A stretch of 64,000 bases of DNA from an uncultured Helicobacter sp. GTDB lineage: Bacteria > Campylobacterota > Campylobacteria > Campylobacterales > Helicobacteraceae. The position numbers and the translations under genes are program-made. The stretch is from assembly GCF_937893305.1 (NCBI RefSeq), contig NZ_CALBGN010000012.1:1-64000 (forward strand), written 5' to 3'. The notes below the pieces were generated by a model. That model searched no databases. It was not told where the DNA came from and saw only the letters and a list, made by a program, of their open reading frames with translations. Positions 1 to 7,973 of this stretch are shown in pieces (within the stretch, counting starts at the first letter, position 1; each line of letters opens with the position of its first letter).

Positions 1-54
1 AATAAAATCGCTGATGATATTTTAGAAGATGTGAATAAGAAGAGGTTTGAATAA
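1..54 (+). CDS. 3' end of an unidentified protein gene (partial)
   Basis: An open frame enters from the left edge and ends at a TAA at 52-54, giving 17 residues ending KKRFE. The tail is charged and helical in character. That is too little to name a family. The gap to the transporter that follows (55-166) is AT-rich, with no clear hairpin. Confidence 0.45.
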   Translation, partial: NKIADDILEDVNKKRFE

Positions 55-166
55 AGTTGCTTAGAAACAATTTGATTTTAACAAAGAGATATTGTAGAAT
101 CTTATTTATTTCTAGATGCTTAAAAAGCGTATTGAAATCCTAAAATAATAGGGGTTAAAGATATTT

Positions 167-1522
167 ATGCTTAAGCGTGCATTGATAATTTTAGCATTAG
201 ATATTTGTTTATTTGTGATTCTTTATTCTATTTTGCCTTATGAACGCAATGAGAATTTAGGAATTTGTCTTTTGGTTTTTATTGGAATCTTGTGGCTAAC
301 AGAAGCTATTCATGTAAGTTTAACAGCACTTTTAGTTCCTGTTCTTTCCGTTCTTGTAGGTCTGCAAAATACAAGTTCCGCACTTAGCACTTTTGCAAAT
401 CCGATTATTTTTCTCTTTTTTGGTGGATTTGCACTTGCAACTGCATTGCATATTCAGGGTATTGACAGGTTTATTGCTCAAAAATTAATTATCCTCGCAA
501 AAGGAAAAATTAAAATTGCTGTTTTTATGCTATTTGTTGTTACCGCATTGCTTTCAATGTGGATAAGTAATACTGCAACTGCTGCAATTATGCTTCCTTT
601 AGGGCTTGGTATTTTAAAAAGTCTCAATACACAAGAAAATAGACAAACTTTTGTTTTTGTATTACTTGGGATTGCGTATAGTGCTAGTATTGGTGGGTTT
701 GGCACTTTAGTTGGAAGTCCTCCAAATGCAATTGCTGCTTCATCGCTAGGAATTGGATTTTTAGAGTGGATGCGACTTGGAATTCCTTTTATGATTGTAA
801 TGTTTCCTAGTTGTTTGTTTCTTTTATATCTTGTAACAAAGCCAGATTTAAATGAACATTTTTCTATGCAATTTGAAAAAATGGTGTGGAATCCACAAAA
901 AACAACAACAATTTTCATTTTTGTTGCAATGGCGCTAGCGTGGATTTTTAGCGGGAAAATTAGTTCATTGTTAGGTGGAATCCAAGATATTGATGCAATG
1001 ATTGCATTAATGGGAGCAGTGGTGATTGGCTTAAGTGGAACAGCTTCTTGGAAAGAAATTCAAAAAAACACAGATTGGGGAGTTTTGTTATTGTTCGGCG
1101 GTGGATTAGCGCTTGGAAGAATTATCAAGGATTCTGGTGCTAGTGCTGTAATGGCGGATTTTATCGCAAAAGTTCTTCGGGTTGGGGATTTTGGTATTGG
1201 GAGTTGGATATTGATTATTATAGCTTTAGCAATTTTTATTATTCTACTCACCGAATTTACGAGTAATACTGCAAGTGCTAGTTTGCTAATCCCTGTTTTT
1301 GCGTCTTTAAGCACTGCATTAAATATGCCTGATTCTATTTTGACTCTTGTGATAGGGTTTGGAGCAAGTTGTGCCTTTATGCTTCCTGTGGCAACTCCTC
1401 CTAATGCAATAGTGTTTGGGACAGGCTATATTAAGCAAAGTGAGATGATAAAGGCGGGATTTTGGCTTGGCGTATTTTCTGTGTGTATACTTACGATTTT
1501 TGCGCTTTTTGTGTGGAGTTGA
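167..1522 (+). CDS. DASS/SLC13-family dicarboxylate or anion transporter
   Basis: A 451-residue polytopic inner-membrane protein, almost entirely hydrophobic, with about eleven predicted membrane segments. Two internally related SNTATAA and SNTASAS motifs, near residues 131 and 365, each sit in a re-entrant hairpin. This is the signature of the divalent-anion:Na+ symporter family (CitT/SdcS/YbhI-like). ATPPNA and SPPNAI boxes follow each motif, as expected. The family takes up dicarboxylates such as succinate, malate or citrate with Na+, or exchanges them. The exact substrate cannot be read from the sequence. The length is normal for the family. The start is the ATG at 167, with a purine-rich AGGGG a little far upstream. 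The gene is the native left flank of the restriction-modification-like island. Confidence 0.85.
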   Translation: MLKRALIILALDICLFVILYSILPYERNENLGICLLVFIGILWLTEAIHVSLTALLVPVLSVLVGLQNTSSALSTFANPIIFLFFGGFALATALHIQGIDRFIAQKLIILAKGKIKIAVFMLFVVTALLSMWISNTATAAIMLPLGLGILKSLNTQENRQTFVFVLLGIAYSASIGGFGTLVGSPPNAIAASSLGIGFLEWMRLGIPFMIVMFPSCLFLLYLVTKPDLNEHFSMQFEKMVWNPQKTTTIFIFVAMALAWIFSGKISSLLGGIQDIDAMIALMGAVVIGLSGTASWKEIQKNTDWGVLLLFGGGLALGRIIKDSGASAVMADFIAKVLRVGDFGIGSWILIIIALAIFIILLTEFTSNTASASLLIPVFASLSTALNMPDSILTLVIGFGASCAFMLPVATPPNAIVFGTGYIKQSEMIKAGFWLGVFSVCILTIFALFVWS

Positions 1523-1620
1523 AATGGATACTCCTTAAGATCTGTTTATAAAGACTTTAGATGCAAAAGGTTTAAAGATTTTAAGATTAGAATTATTAAA
1601 TGATTTTAAGGATGGGAATA

Positions 1621-3008
1621 ATGGCAAAAGTAGCAAACACCAATCTCCACGATGCAAAAAAGCATAAAAAAGATGAGTTCTACACGCAACTTAGCGATAT
1701 AGAAAATGAGCTTAAGCACTACAAAGAGCATTTTAAAGATAAAATCGTGTATTGCAACTGCGATGACCCACTGCAAAGTGCCTTTTTTGAATACTTTTTT
1801 AAAAACTTCAAATGGCTTGATTTAAAAGCTCTTATCACCACTTGCTATAAAAGCCAAAATTACAGAGAAGTAAGCAGCGAAGACTCCCCCAAGAAAGCCT
1901 ATGCGATAAAAATCCACCTAGATGATGTGATAAAAGATGAGCTTATAAACCCACAAAAGCACTCCATAGAAGATATAGATAAAGTTCTATCACAAATGCA
2001 CCCACTAAGCGAAGTGGAAGCTACTCTCTCTCTCTCTCTCGTAGCAAATCGCAGTCGCCAGAAACGCTAAAGGCATTTGAGGAAAACAAGCATAAGCTTT
2101 TTGATAAATTTAGAGCCGAGCTAGAATCTGGACTGCCAAAAGAATCCACACAAAACAAAAACACAAAATCCCCCAAGCAACCAAAACTTTTTGAGATAAA
2201 TGAAGACAAGGGGCTAAACAATGCAGGGGATTTTAGAAGTAAAGACTGCATAGAGCTACTAAAACTAGCCGATATAGTCGTAACAAATCCGCCCTTTTCA
2301 CTCTTCCGTGAGTATGTCGCACAGCTTGTGGAGTATGGTAAGAAATTTTTGATAGTAGCACATCAAAATTGCATTACCTACAAAGAAGTCTTTTCTCTTA
2401 TTAAAGATAAAAAGTTGTGGTTGGGATATGGATTTAAAGGTGGAGCTGGGCATTTTATAAATTATCATTATGAAGATTATGCAACAGCCTCAGACCATAG
2501 AGAAGGAATGATACGAGTTTCAGGAGTTACTTGGGTAACAAATTTAACACACAAAAAACGCAATGAGATTCTAGAAACTATCCATAGCTATGTTAAAACC
2601 CCTGAAAAATACCCTAAATATGATAATTACGATGCGATTAATGTGGATAAAACAAATGAAATCCCGCTAGATTATGATGGCGTAATGGGCGTGCCGATAA
2701 CCTTTTTAGATAAACATAATCCTAAGCAGTTTGAGGTGGTAGCTTTAGGGATAGTTGGTTCAGTAGATTTTACTTGTAATAAAAAAATGGAGATTTTAGA
2801 CAAATTTGGCAATGGCACAGGTAAATTTACCTTTAATGCAAAAGGCACACTTTATAGAAAATTTAATCCAAATACGGATAAAACTCCAGCTTTTAAGGAT
2901 TGTGAGAGCGGGGAGCTGTATTCTAGTATTTACGCCAGAATCCTAATCCGCAAAATCGCTGAAGTAGAAACCTTACGCAAAGCCGAGCAAGAGAAAATGC
3001 AAACTTAA
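1621..3008 (+). CDS. EcoRI-family adenine-specific DNA methyltransferase, phase-variable, frame broken (OFF)
   Basis: An N6-adenine methyltransferase of the M.EcoRI family in two frames. The 5' part (1621-2070) carries DEFYTQ, DIENEL and YCNCDDP. The 3' part, open from the repeat at about 2041 to 3008, carries the catalytic NPPF with SLFREY, then KYDNYDAINV and GVMGVPITF. All of these resemble M.EcoRI as I recall it. The join is a CT/TC dinucleotide tract at 2024-2040. With eight TC units the first frame stops at 2070. Loss of one unit, or gain of two, makes one protein of about 460 residues. The ATG at 1621 has AAGGA eight bases upstream and is preferred to 1600. The ATG at 2328 is not a real start, because NPPF lies upstream of it. 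The segment between the motifs is longer than in M.EcoRI and low in complexity. ATA, CTA and AGC codons are commoner than in neighbouring genes, which suggests transfer. The target could be GAATTC-like, but this is inference. Confidence 0.88.
2024..2040 (+). repeat. TC dinucleotide tract (8 units), phase-variation switch
   Basis: CT/TC units run without interruption over 17 bases inside the methyltransferase gene. The upstream frame is phase 1 (as 1621) and the downstream frame is phase 3 (as 2043). Removing two bases or adding four restores continuity, so 4, 7 or 10 units are ON, while 8 (this assembly) and 9 are OFF. Slipped-strand mispairing at such tracts is a well-known switch in Helicobacter and Campylobacter. 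Confidence 0.9.
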
Positions 3009-3020
3009 CTTGTCTCTTCT

Positions 3021-3090
3021 TGTCATATTGAGCGTAGCGAAATATCTAGAATCTAGCTTTAGATACTTCGCCTAAAGGCTCAGTATGACA
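3021..3090. repeat. 70-bp imperfect palindrome, MITE-like dispersed repeat
   Basis: The ends are TGTCATATTGAGC (3021-3033) and GCTCAGTATGACA (3078-3090), inverse complements with one mismatch. GCGAA and TTCGC continue the stem inwards, and ATATCTAGA and TCTAGC/TAGATAC lie near the centre. The element fills most of the space between the methylase stop and the nuclease start. I recall TGTCATATTGAGC-type repeats scattered in enterohepatic Helicobacter genomes, but cannot confirm copies here because this is the only one in the window. Its hairpin could also act as a transcription attenuator between the two genes. Confidence 0.7.
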
Positions 3091-3137
3091 ATAAAAGAAG
3101 CTTAAGAAATCATAGTGACCAAATCAAAGGAGTTAAA

Positions 3138-4313
3138 ATGCAAATAGACAAAACCGAAATTTCCATAAAAGAGCTAGTAGCAGGATATGTAGTAAATGAA
3201 GAGAGCAATCAAGTAGTCGCTTATGCTGATGAAAAGGGCGTAGCAAGGCTAAATATCCGCCCTAAATATCAAAGGGAGTTTGTCTATAAAGACACACAAA
3301 GAGAAGCGGTGATAGATACGATATTAAAGGGCTTTCCGCTTAATATAATGTATTGGGTCAAAAATGCAGAATCTAGTGCAGGATATGAATTTGAAGTGCT
3401 AGATGGACAGCAAAGAAGCATAAGTATTTGTCAATATAAAGAGGGTGAATTTTCGGTAAAAGTGGGGGATAAATCGCAGTATTTTCACACACTGCCTAAG
3501 GATTTGCAAGAGAAGTTTTTAGACTATAAGCTTGATGTGTATGTGTGTCAGGGGAGTGAGAGTGAGAAGCTAGAGTGGTTTAAGACTATCAATATCGCAG
3601 GGGAGAAGCTCACAAATCAAGAGCTAAGAAATGCGGTATATGCGAGTGCGTGGCTAAGTGATGCAAAGCTTAGATTTTCTAAGCCTAATGGCTTGGCGGT
3701 GCAAAGAGGGGCTAAATATCTAAGTGGCAGTGCGATACGGCAGGAGTTTTTGGAGAGTGCGATTGCTTGGATAGTGGATTCTAAAAAAGATGAGAAGATT
3801 TGTGCGTATATGGCAAAACACGCTAAAGATTCTAAAAATGCCGATGAGCTTTGGGGGTATTTTCAAAATGTCATAAACTGGGTGGAGATGAAGTTTGAAA
3901 AATATCGCAAGGAGATGAAAGGGCTTGAATGGGGGCTTTTGTATAACGCCCATAAAGATAAGCCCCTAGATGCCAAAGAGCTAGAAGAGCAAATCGCTAA
4001 GCTTATGCAAGATGATGAAGTAACGAATAAAAAAGGCATTTATGAATATGTGCTAAGTGGCGATGAGAAGCATTTGCACTTGCGGACTTTTAGCGATAGC
4101 ATAAAAAGAGCGGTCTATGAGAAGCAAAATGGCGTGTGTGCCAATAGCGATGGGCATATCAAGGGCGTGAAATGCCCTAATGAAAAGCAAAAGCTAGATA
4201 TAAAGCAAATGGAAGCAGACCACATAATCCCTTGGAGCAAGGGCGGAAAGACGGAGAAAGAAAATTGTCAAATGCTTTGCCGCGAGTGTAATAGAGCTAA
4301 AGGTGCAAATTAA
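3138..4313 (+). CDS. DUF262-HNH single-chain nuclease (GmrSD/SspE-related domain architecture)
   Basis: A 391-residue protein with two recognisable parts. The N-terminal DUF262 domain carries RPKYQREFVY (residues 41-50) and the hallmark DGQQR (89-93), followed by FKTINIAGEKLTNQELRNA (148-166). DUF262 is a ParB-like NTPase/nuclease-associated fold found in GmrS and SspE defence proteins. The C-terminal zinc HNH module carries ADHIIPWSKGG (360-370), an Asn at 376 and CRECNRAKG (381-389). A strong AAAGGAG lies before the ATG. It follows the phase-variable methylase by 129 bases, interrupted by a palindromic repeat. Its codon use matches the methylase rather than the native genes. The likely role is restriction or anti-phage defence. 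Whether it cuts modified or unmodified DNA is unknown. The stop overlaps the lepA stop by four bases. Confidence 0.85.
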   Translation: MQIDKTEISIKELVAGYVVNEESNQVVAYADEKGVARLNIRPKYQREFVYKDTQREAVIDTILKGFPLNIMYWVKNAESSAGYEFEVLDGQQRSISICQYKEGEFSVKVGDKSQYFHTLPKDLQEKFLDYKLDVYVCQGSESEKLEWFKTINIAGEKLTNQELRNAVYASAWLSDAKLRFSKPNGLAVQRGAKYLSGSAIRQEFLESAIAWIVDSKKDEKICAYMAKHAKDSKNADELWGYFQNVINWVEMKFEKYRKEMKGLEWGLLYNAHKDKPLDAKELEEQIAKLMQDDEVTNKKGIYEYVLSGDEKHLHLRTFSDSIKRAVYEKQNGVCANSDGHIKGVKCPNEKQKLDIKQMEADHIIPWSKGGKTEKENCQMLCRECNRAKGAN

Positions 4314-6109
4314 TCAATCTTTAGCACAGCTAAAAAAGCCTCTTGTGGTAAGGCAACTTTACCGATAGCTTTCATTCTCTTTTTGCCTTCTTTTTGTTTT
4401 TCAAGCAATTTTCTTTTTCTTGTAATATCTCCCCCATAGCATTTTGCTGTTACATTTTTGCCCATTGATTTAACGGTTTCTCTAGCAATAATTTTGTTGC
4501 CGATACTTGCTTGGATTGCCACTTCAAAGAGCTGGCGTGGGATAATTTCTTTCATCGCTTCTACAAGTTCTTTTCCGCGCTCATAGGATTTAGATTTTGG
4601 CACAATAATACTTAATGCATCTACAATTTCATTTGCCACACGAATATCAAGTTTAACTAAATCTCCTTCTTGATAGTCTAATGGCTCATAATCAAAGCTT
4701 GCATAGCCTTTTGTGCAGGATTTTAACTTGTCATAAAAGTCCATTACAATTTCATTAGTTGGAATCCAATATTCTAAAAGCACGCGCGTTTCTTGTAAAT
4801 ACTCCATTTTCTTTTGGATTCCGCGTCTTTTGTTAAGCAGAGTTATCATATTACCTAAAAATTCACTAGGCACGATGATGGTTGCGCGGACATAAGGCTC
4901 TTTAATGTGTGCGATTTTTTGTTCTGGTGGGAGTTCGCTTGGGTTTTGAATATACACAACTTCACCATCTGTTTTTGTAACTTCATACACAACAGTAGGT
5001 GCTGTGGCGATTAGATCTAATCCAAATTCACGCTCTAAACGCTCTTTGATTACCTCCATATGTAAAAGTCCTAAAAAGCCTATACGAAATCCAAAACCTA
5101 ATGCCACAGAAGTTTCAGGTTCATAGGTTAAACTTGAGTCATTAAGTTTTAGTTTATCTAGTGCATCGCGTAAATCTTCAAATTTATCTGTATCAATTGG
5201 ATAAATCCCAGCAAACACAAAAGGTTTAGCGGGTTCAAAGCCAGCAATAGGTTCTTTTGTTTGATTTTTAAAATCAGTCATTGTATCGCCTACTGCAATA
5301 TCTGTAACATTTTTTAAGCCTAAAATTACGATTCCAATTTCTCCTGTTTGGATTGTTTTTGTTTTTTCTTGGCGTAATGGGTGAGGATACATAAGCCCTA
5401 AAACTTCGTGGCTTTTGCCACTTCCCATAATATAAAGATTTTGTCCTAAAGAGATTTTGCCATCTATTACACGAACAAGCGCAAGCGCACCTAAATAATT
5501 ATCAAACCAAGAATCATAAATGAGTGCTTTTGTTGGGGCATTGCTATTGCCACTTGGGGCAGGGATTTTTTCTACAATGCTATCTAGGAGTTCTTTGATG
5601 CCGATGTTCACCTTAGCGCTCACTTCTAATGCGTTTGTGCAATCAAGTCCTATGGTTTGTTCAATCTCATCTTTGACGCGTTGTGGATTTGCTGCTGGTA
5701 AATCAATTTTATTTAATACGGGGATAATTTCAAGATTATTTTCTAGGGCAATATATACATTAGCAATCGTTTGCGCTTCTACGCCTTGACTTGCATCTAC
5801 AACAAGCAAAGCGCCTTCACAGCTAGCAAGAGAGCGAGAGACTTCATAGCTAAAATCCACATGTCCGGGAGTATCAATTAAATTTAAAATATAATTTTCT
5901 CCCTTATAGTTGTAGTTTAGTCGCACGCTTTGGGCTTTAATAGTGATTCCACGCTCTTTTTCAATTTCCATTGTGTCCATAACCTGTGCGCTCATTTCTC
6001 TTGAGCTAATTGCGCCACAAGCTTGAATAAGACAATCAGCAAGTGTAGATTTGCCATGATCAATGTGGGCAATGATTGAGAAGTTGCGAATCTTTTGCAT
6101 AGAATCCAT
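4310..6109 (-). CDS. lepA: Elongation factor 4 (LepA), ribosomal back-translocase GTPase
   Basis: A translational GTPase that acts on stalled ribosomes in the cytoplasm. The G1 loop AHIDHGKS, G3 DTPGHVDF and G4 NKIDLP stand in the first 130 residues. The LepA-specific C-terminal domain carries GGDITRKRKLLEKQKEGKKR and lacks the EF-G domain IV. The total of about 599 residues is normal. An upstream TTG at 6115 is in frame, but AAGG lies seven bases before the ATG at 6109, so I choose that ATG. The gene is transcribed toward the island nuclease, with stop codons interlocked. A TATACT at 6133-6138 (minus strand) could be its -10 box. Confidence 0.97.
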   Translation of the reverse strand: MDSMQKIRNFSIIAHIDHGKSTLADCLIQACGAISSREMSAQVMDTMEIEKERGITIKAQSVRLNYNYKGENYILNLIDTPGHVDFSYEVSRSLASCEGALLVVDASQGVEAQTIANVYIALENNLEIIPVLNKIDLPAANPQRVKDEIEQTIGLDCTNALEVSAKVNIGIKELLDSIVEKIPAPSGNSNAPTKALIYDSWFDNYLGALALVRVIDGKISLGQNLYIMGSGKSHEVLGLMYPHPLRQEKTKTIQTGEIGIVILGLKNVTDIAVGDTMTDFKNQTKEPIAGFEPAKPFVFAGIYPIDTDKFEDLRDALDKLKLNDSSLTYEPETSVALGFGFRIGFLGLLHMEVIKERLEREFGLDLIATAPTVVYEVTKTDGEVVYIQNPSELPPEQKIAHIKEPYVRATIIVPSEFLGNMITLLNKRRGIQKKMEYLQETRVLLEYWIPTNEIVMDFYDKLKSCTKGYASFDYEPLDYQEGDLVKLDIRVANEIVDALSIIVPKSKSYERGKELVEAMKEIIPRQLFEVAIQASIGNKIIARETVKSMGKNVTAKCYGGDITRKRKLLEKQKEGKKRMKAIGKVALPQEAFLAVLKID

Positions 6110-6183
6110 TAGCAAGCCTTAATTAAAGATAAAGTATAAGGCGGAATCTTAGCAAAAATAGACTTTAATGTTTTTGAGTGTGC

Positions 6184-6189
6184 TATAAT
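6184..6189 (+). promoter_or_regulatory. -10 box of sppA (extended TGC-TATAAT)
   Basis: A perfect TATAAT preceded by TG one base upstream lies 26 bases before the sppA ATG. The -35 region is poor, as is common for sigma-80/RpoD promoters in this group, which lean on an extended -10. It is divergent from the lepA promoter. Confidence 0.6.
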
Positions 6190-6214
6190 TTTGACTTTAT
6201 TTTTGTGAAATTAT

Positions 6215-7108
6215 ATGAGGTATTTTGTGCGATTTTTTAATTTTATCATCAAGCCTTTAGAGTTTATTAGAAAACATTTTAAGGCGTTAATTTTTTTGCT
6301 GATTGTGGTGTTAATTTTTATGCCAAAACAAGAAGAAGTGATTGAAGAAGCAAATGTTGCTAGGATTGATTTATATGGAGCAATTTTACAGAGTGATACT
6401 TTTTTGCAAGAATTAGAATTGTTAGAAAAAAATCCAAATTTAAAAGGAATCTTGCTTGTGATTGATTCACCTGGTGGCGCGATTGCACCAAGCATTGAGA
6501 TTTCTGAAGCTATTAAGCGTATAAACTCTAAAATACCTGTGGTGGCTTATGCGCAAGGTGCAATGGCAAGCGGAAGTTATTTAGCAGGAGTGTGGGCGGA
6601 TTCTATTGTAGCAAATCGTGGAGCTTTGCTTGGTTCTATTGGTGTGATTATTAATGGGGTGGATTTAAGTGAGCTTGCTAAAAAAATAGGAATCTCTTCA
6701 CAAACAATTAAAGCAGGAATCTATAAAGAAGCTGGCACTTTAATGCGCCCTTGGAATAAAGAAGAAGAAACAATGCTACAAGATTTAGTTAAAGAGCAGT
6801 ATTGGGCGTTTGTAGAAGAAGTAGTTAATGCTAGAAAGTTAGAGATTGCACAAGAGCCAAGTTTTGCACAAGGCAGAATCTTAAGTGCGAAAAATGCACT
6901 TGAACTTGGATTGGTAGATAAAGTAGGAAGTATCTATGAAGCACAGATATTGTTGTTTAAAAAAGCAAACATTTTAGAGCCTAAATGGTTTAAAAAAGAA
7001 AAAGATAAGATTGAAGTGTATTTAGAAAAAATCTTTGGAGAGCAAATTTCTAATGGAATCCAAAATGGAATCCTCAAAGGCTTAGAGCAGTTTAGCAAAG
7101 TGCAGTAG
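6215..7108 (+). CDS. sppA: Signal peptide peptidase SppA (S49 family)
   Basis: An inner-membrane serine protease that clears cleaved signal peptides. Residues 20-36 form one membrane anchor (HFKALIFLLIVVLIF). The S49 fold follows with IDSPGG (84-89), the nucleophile in AMASGS (Ser119) and a Lys in YKEAG (Lys171) as the likely general base. The length of 297 residues is that of the short SppA form, not the 600-residue tandem form of E. coli. It is followed nine bases later by purU, a pairing I recall from H. pylori as well. The start lacks a clear Shine-Dalgarno sequence. Confidence 0.93.
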   Translation: MRYFVRFFNFIIKPLEFIRKHFKALIFLLIVVLIFMPKQEEVIEEANVARIDLYGAILQSDTFLQELELLEKNPNLKGILLVIDSPGGAIAPSIEISEAIKRINSKIPVVAYAQGAMASGSYLAGVWADSIVANRGALLGSIGVIINGVDLSELAKKIGISSQTIKAGIYKEAGTLMRPWNKEEETMLQDLVKEQYWAFVEEVVNARKLEIAQEPSFAQGRILSAKNALELGLVDKVGSIYEAQILLFKKANILEPKWFKKEKDKIEVYLEKIFGEQISNGIQNGILKGLEQFSKVQ

Positions 7109-7117
7109 GAGAAAGTA

Positions 7118-7948
7118 ATGCAGATTATTTTAAAAATTCAAACACCAGACAAAAAAGGTTTAATTGCAGAAATTACGCGCGTGATTTTTGATTTTAATTT
7201 GAATATTTTAACAAATGATGAGTTTGTAGATGTAGAGAATAATCTCTTTTTTATGCGTTCAGAAATATTGGGAGAATGTGATATTACCACACTTAAGAGT
7301 GAAATATTTAAACGGCTTTGCAAAGAAGCTAAAGTGGAAGTTTTTGAAGCAAAACGCAGAAAAATCGTTATTTTATGTACAAAAGAAAATCATTGTTTGG
7401 GGGATTTGCTTATTCGCTATGATAGTGGAGAGTTAAACGCGGATATTTTGGCGGTGATTTCAAATTATGATTCTTTAGAGCCTTTGTGTCATAAGTTTGA
7501 TTTGCCTTTTATTTGTATTTCTAGTGAAAATTTAAATCGCGAAGAACACGAAGAAAGAGTTTTAAAAGAGCTTAGAAAATATCCTTGCGATTATATTGTG
7601 TTGGCAAAATATATGCGGATTTTAAGTCCGAAATTTGTAGGAGAATTTGAAGGTAGAATTATTAATATCCATCATAGCTTTTTGCCAGCTTTCATTGGCG
7701 CAAATCCTTATAAACAAGCGTATGAAAGGGGTGTTAAGATTATTGGAGCAACAGCGCATTTTGTAAATAATGCTTTAGATGAAGGTCCAATTATTTATCA
7801 AGATATTACAAAGGTTAATCACGCAATGAATTGGAGAGATATGCAAAGAAGTGGGCGTGATGTAGAAAAAATCGTGCTTGCTAAGGCATTAAATTTAGCC
7901 TTAGAAGAAAAGATTTTTACCTACAATAACAAAACGATAGTGTTTTAA
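7118..7948 (+). CDS. purU: Formyltetrahydrofolate deformylase
   Basis: Hydrolyses 10-formyl-THF to formate and THF, balancing one-carbon pools and feeding formate to purine synthesis. An N-terminal ACT domain (residues 1-80, opening ILKIQTPDKKGLIAEIT) is followed by a formyltransferase-like hydrolase domain. The latter carries INIHHSFLPAFIGANPYKQA and GATAHFV with DEGPIIYQD, which include the catalytic His and Asp. The 276 residues are near the usual 280. An AGGAGA sequence precedes the ATG. The gene runs convergently into the M48 protease gene, with an unusual T9G9 tract between the two stops. Confidence 0.95.
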   Translation: MQIILKIQTPDKKGLIAEITRVIFDFNLNILTNDEFVDVENNLFFMRSEILGECDITTLKSEIFKRLCKEAKVEVFEAKRRKIVILCTKENHCLGDLLIRYDSGELNADILAVISNYDSLEPLCHKFDLPFICISSENLNREEHEERVLKELRKYPCDYIVLAKYMRILSPKFVGEFEGRIINIHHSFLPAFIGANPYKQAYERGVKIIGATAHFVNNALDEGPIIYQDITKVNHAMNWRDMQRSGRDVEKIVLAKALNLALEEKIFTYNNKTIVF

Positions 7949-7952
7949 GTCC

Positions 7953-7970
7953 TTTTTTTTTGGGGGGGGG
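7953..7970. repeat. Adjacent homopolymer tracts T9-G9 in a convergent intergenic gap
   Basis: Nine T (7953-7961) are followed directly by nine G (7962-7970), lying between the purU stop (7948) and the end of the M48 gene (7974). Neither gene's frame crosses the tract. Long G runs are rare in this AT-rich DNA and in this group usually mark slippage-prone sites. Confidence 0.9.
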
Positions 7971-7973
7971 CTT

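Noticed and set aside
1600..2070. Stand-alone 156-codon hypothetical protein
   Set aside because: It is the N-terminal part of the same methylase, and its last residues (after the TC tract) are out-of-frame sequence.
2328..3008. Stand-alone 226-codon ORF beginning with ATG at 2328
   Set aside because: Its frame is open upstream to the TC repeat and the catalytic NPPF lies before the ATG, so it is the 3' part of the switched methylase.
6133..6138. TATACT as a certain lepA promoter
   Set aside because: The box is near consensus but no -35 or extended -10 supports it, so it is mentioned only in the lepA entry.
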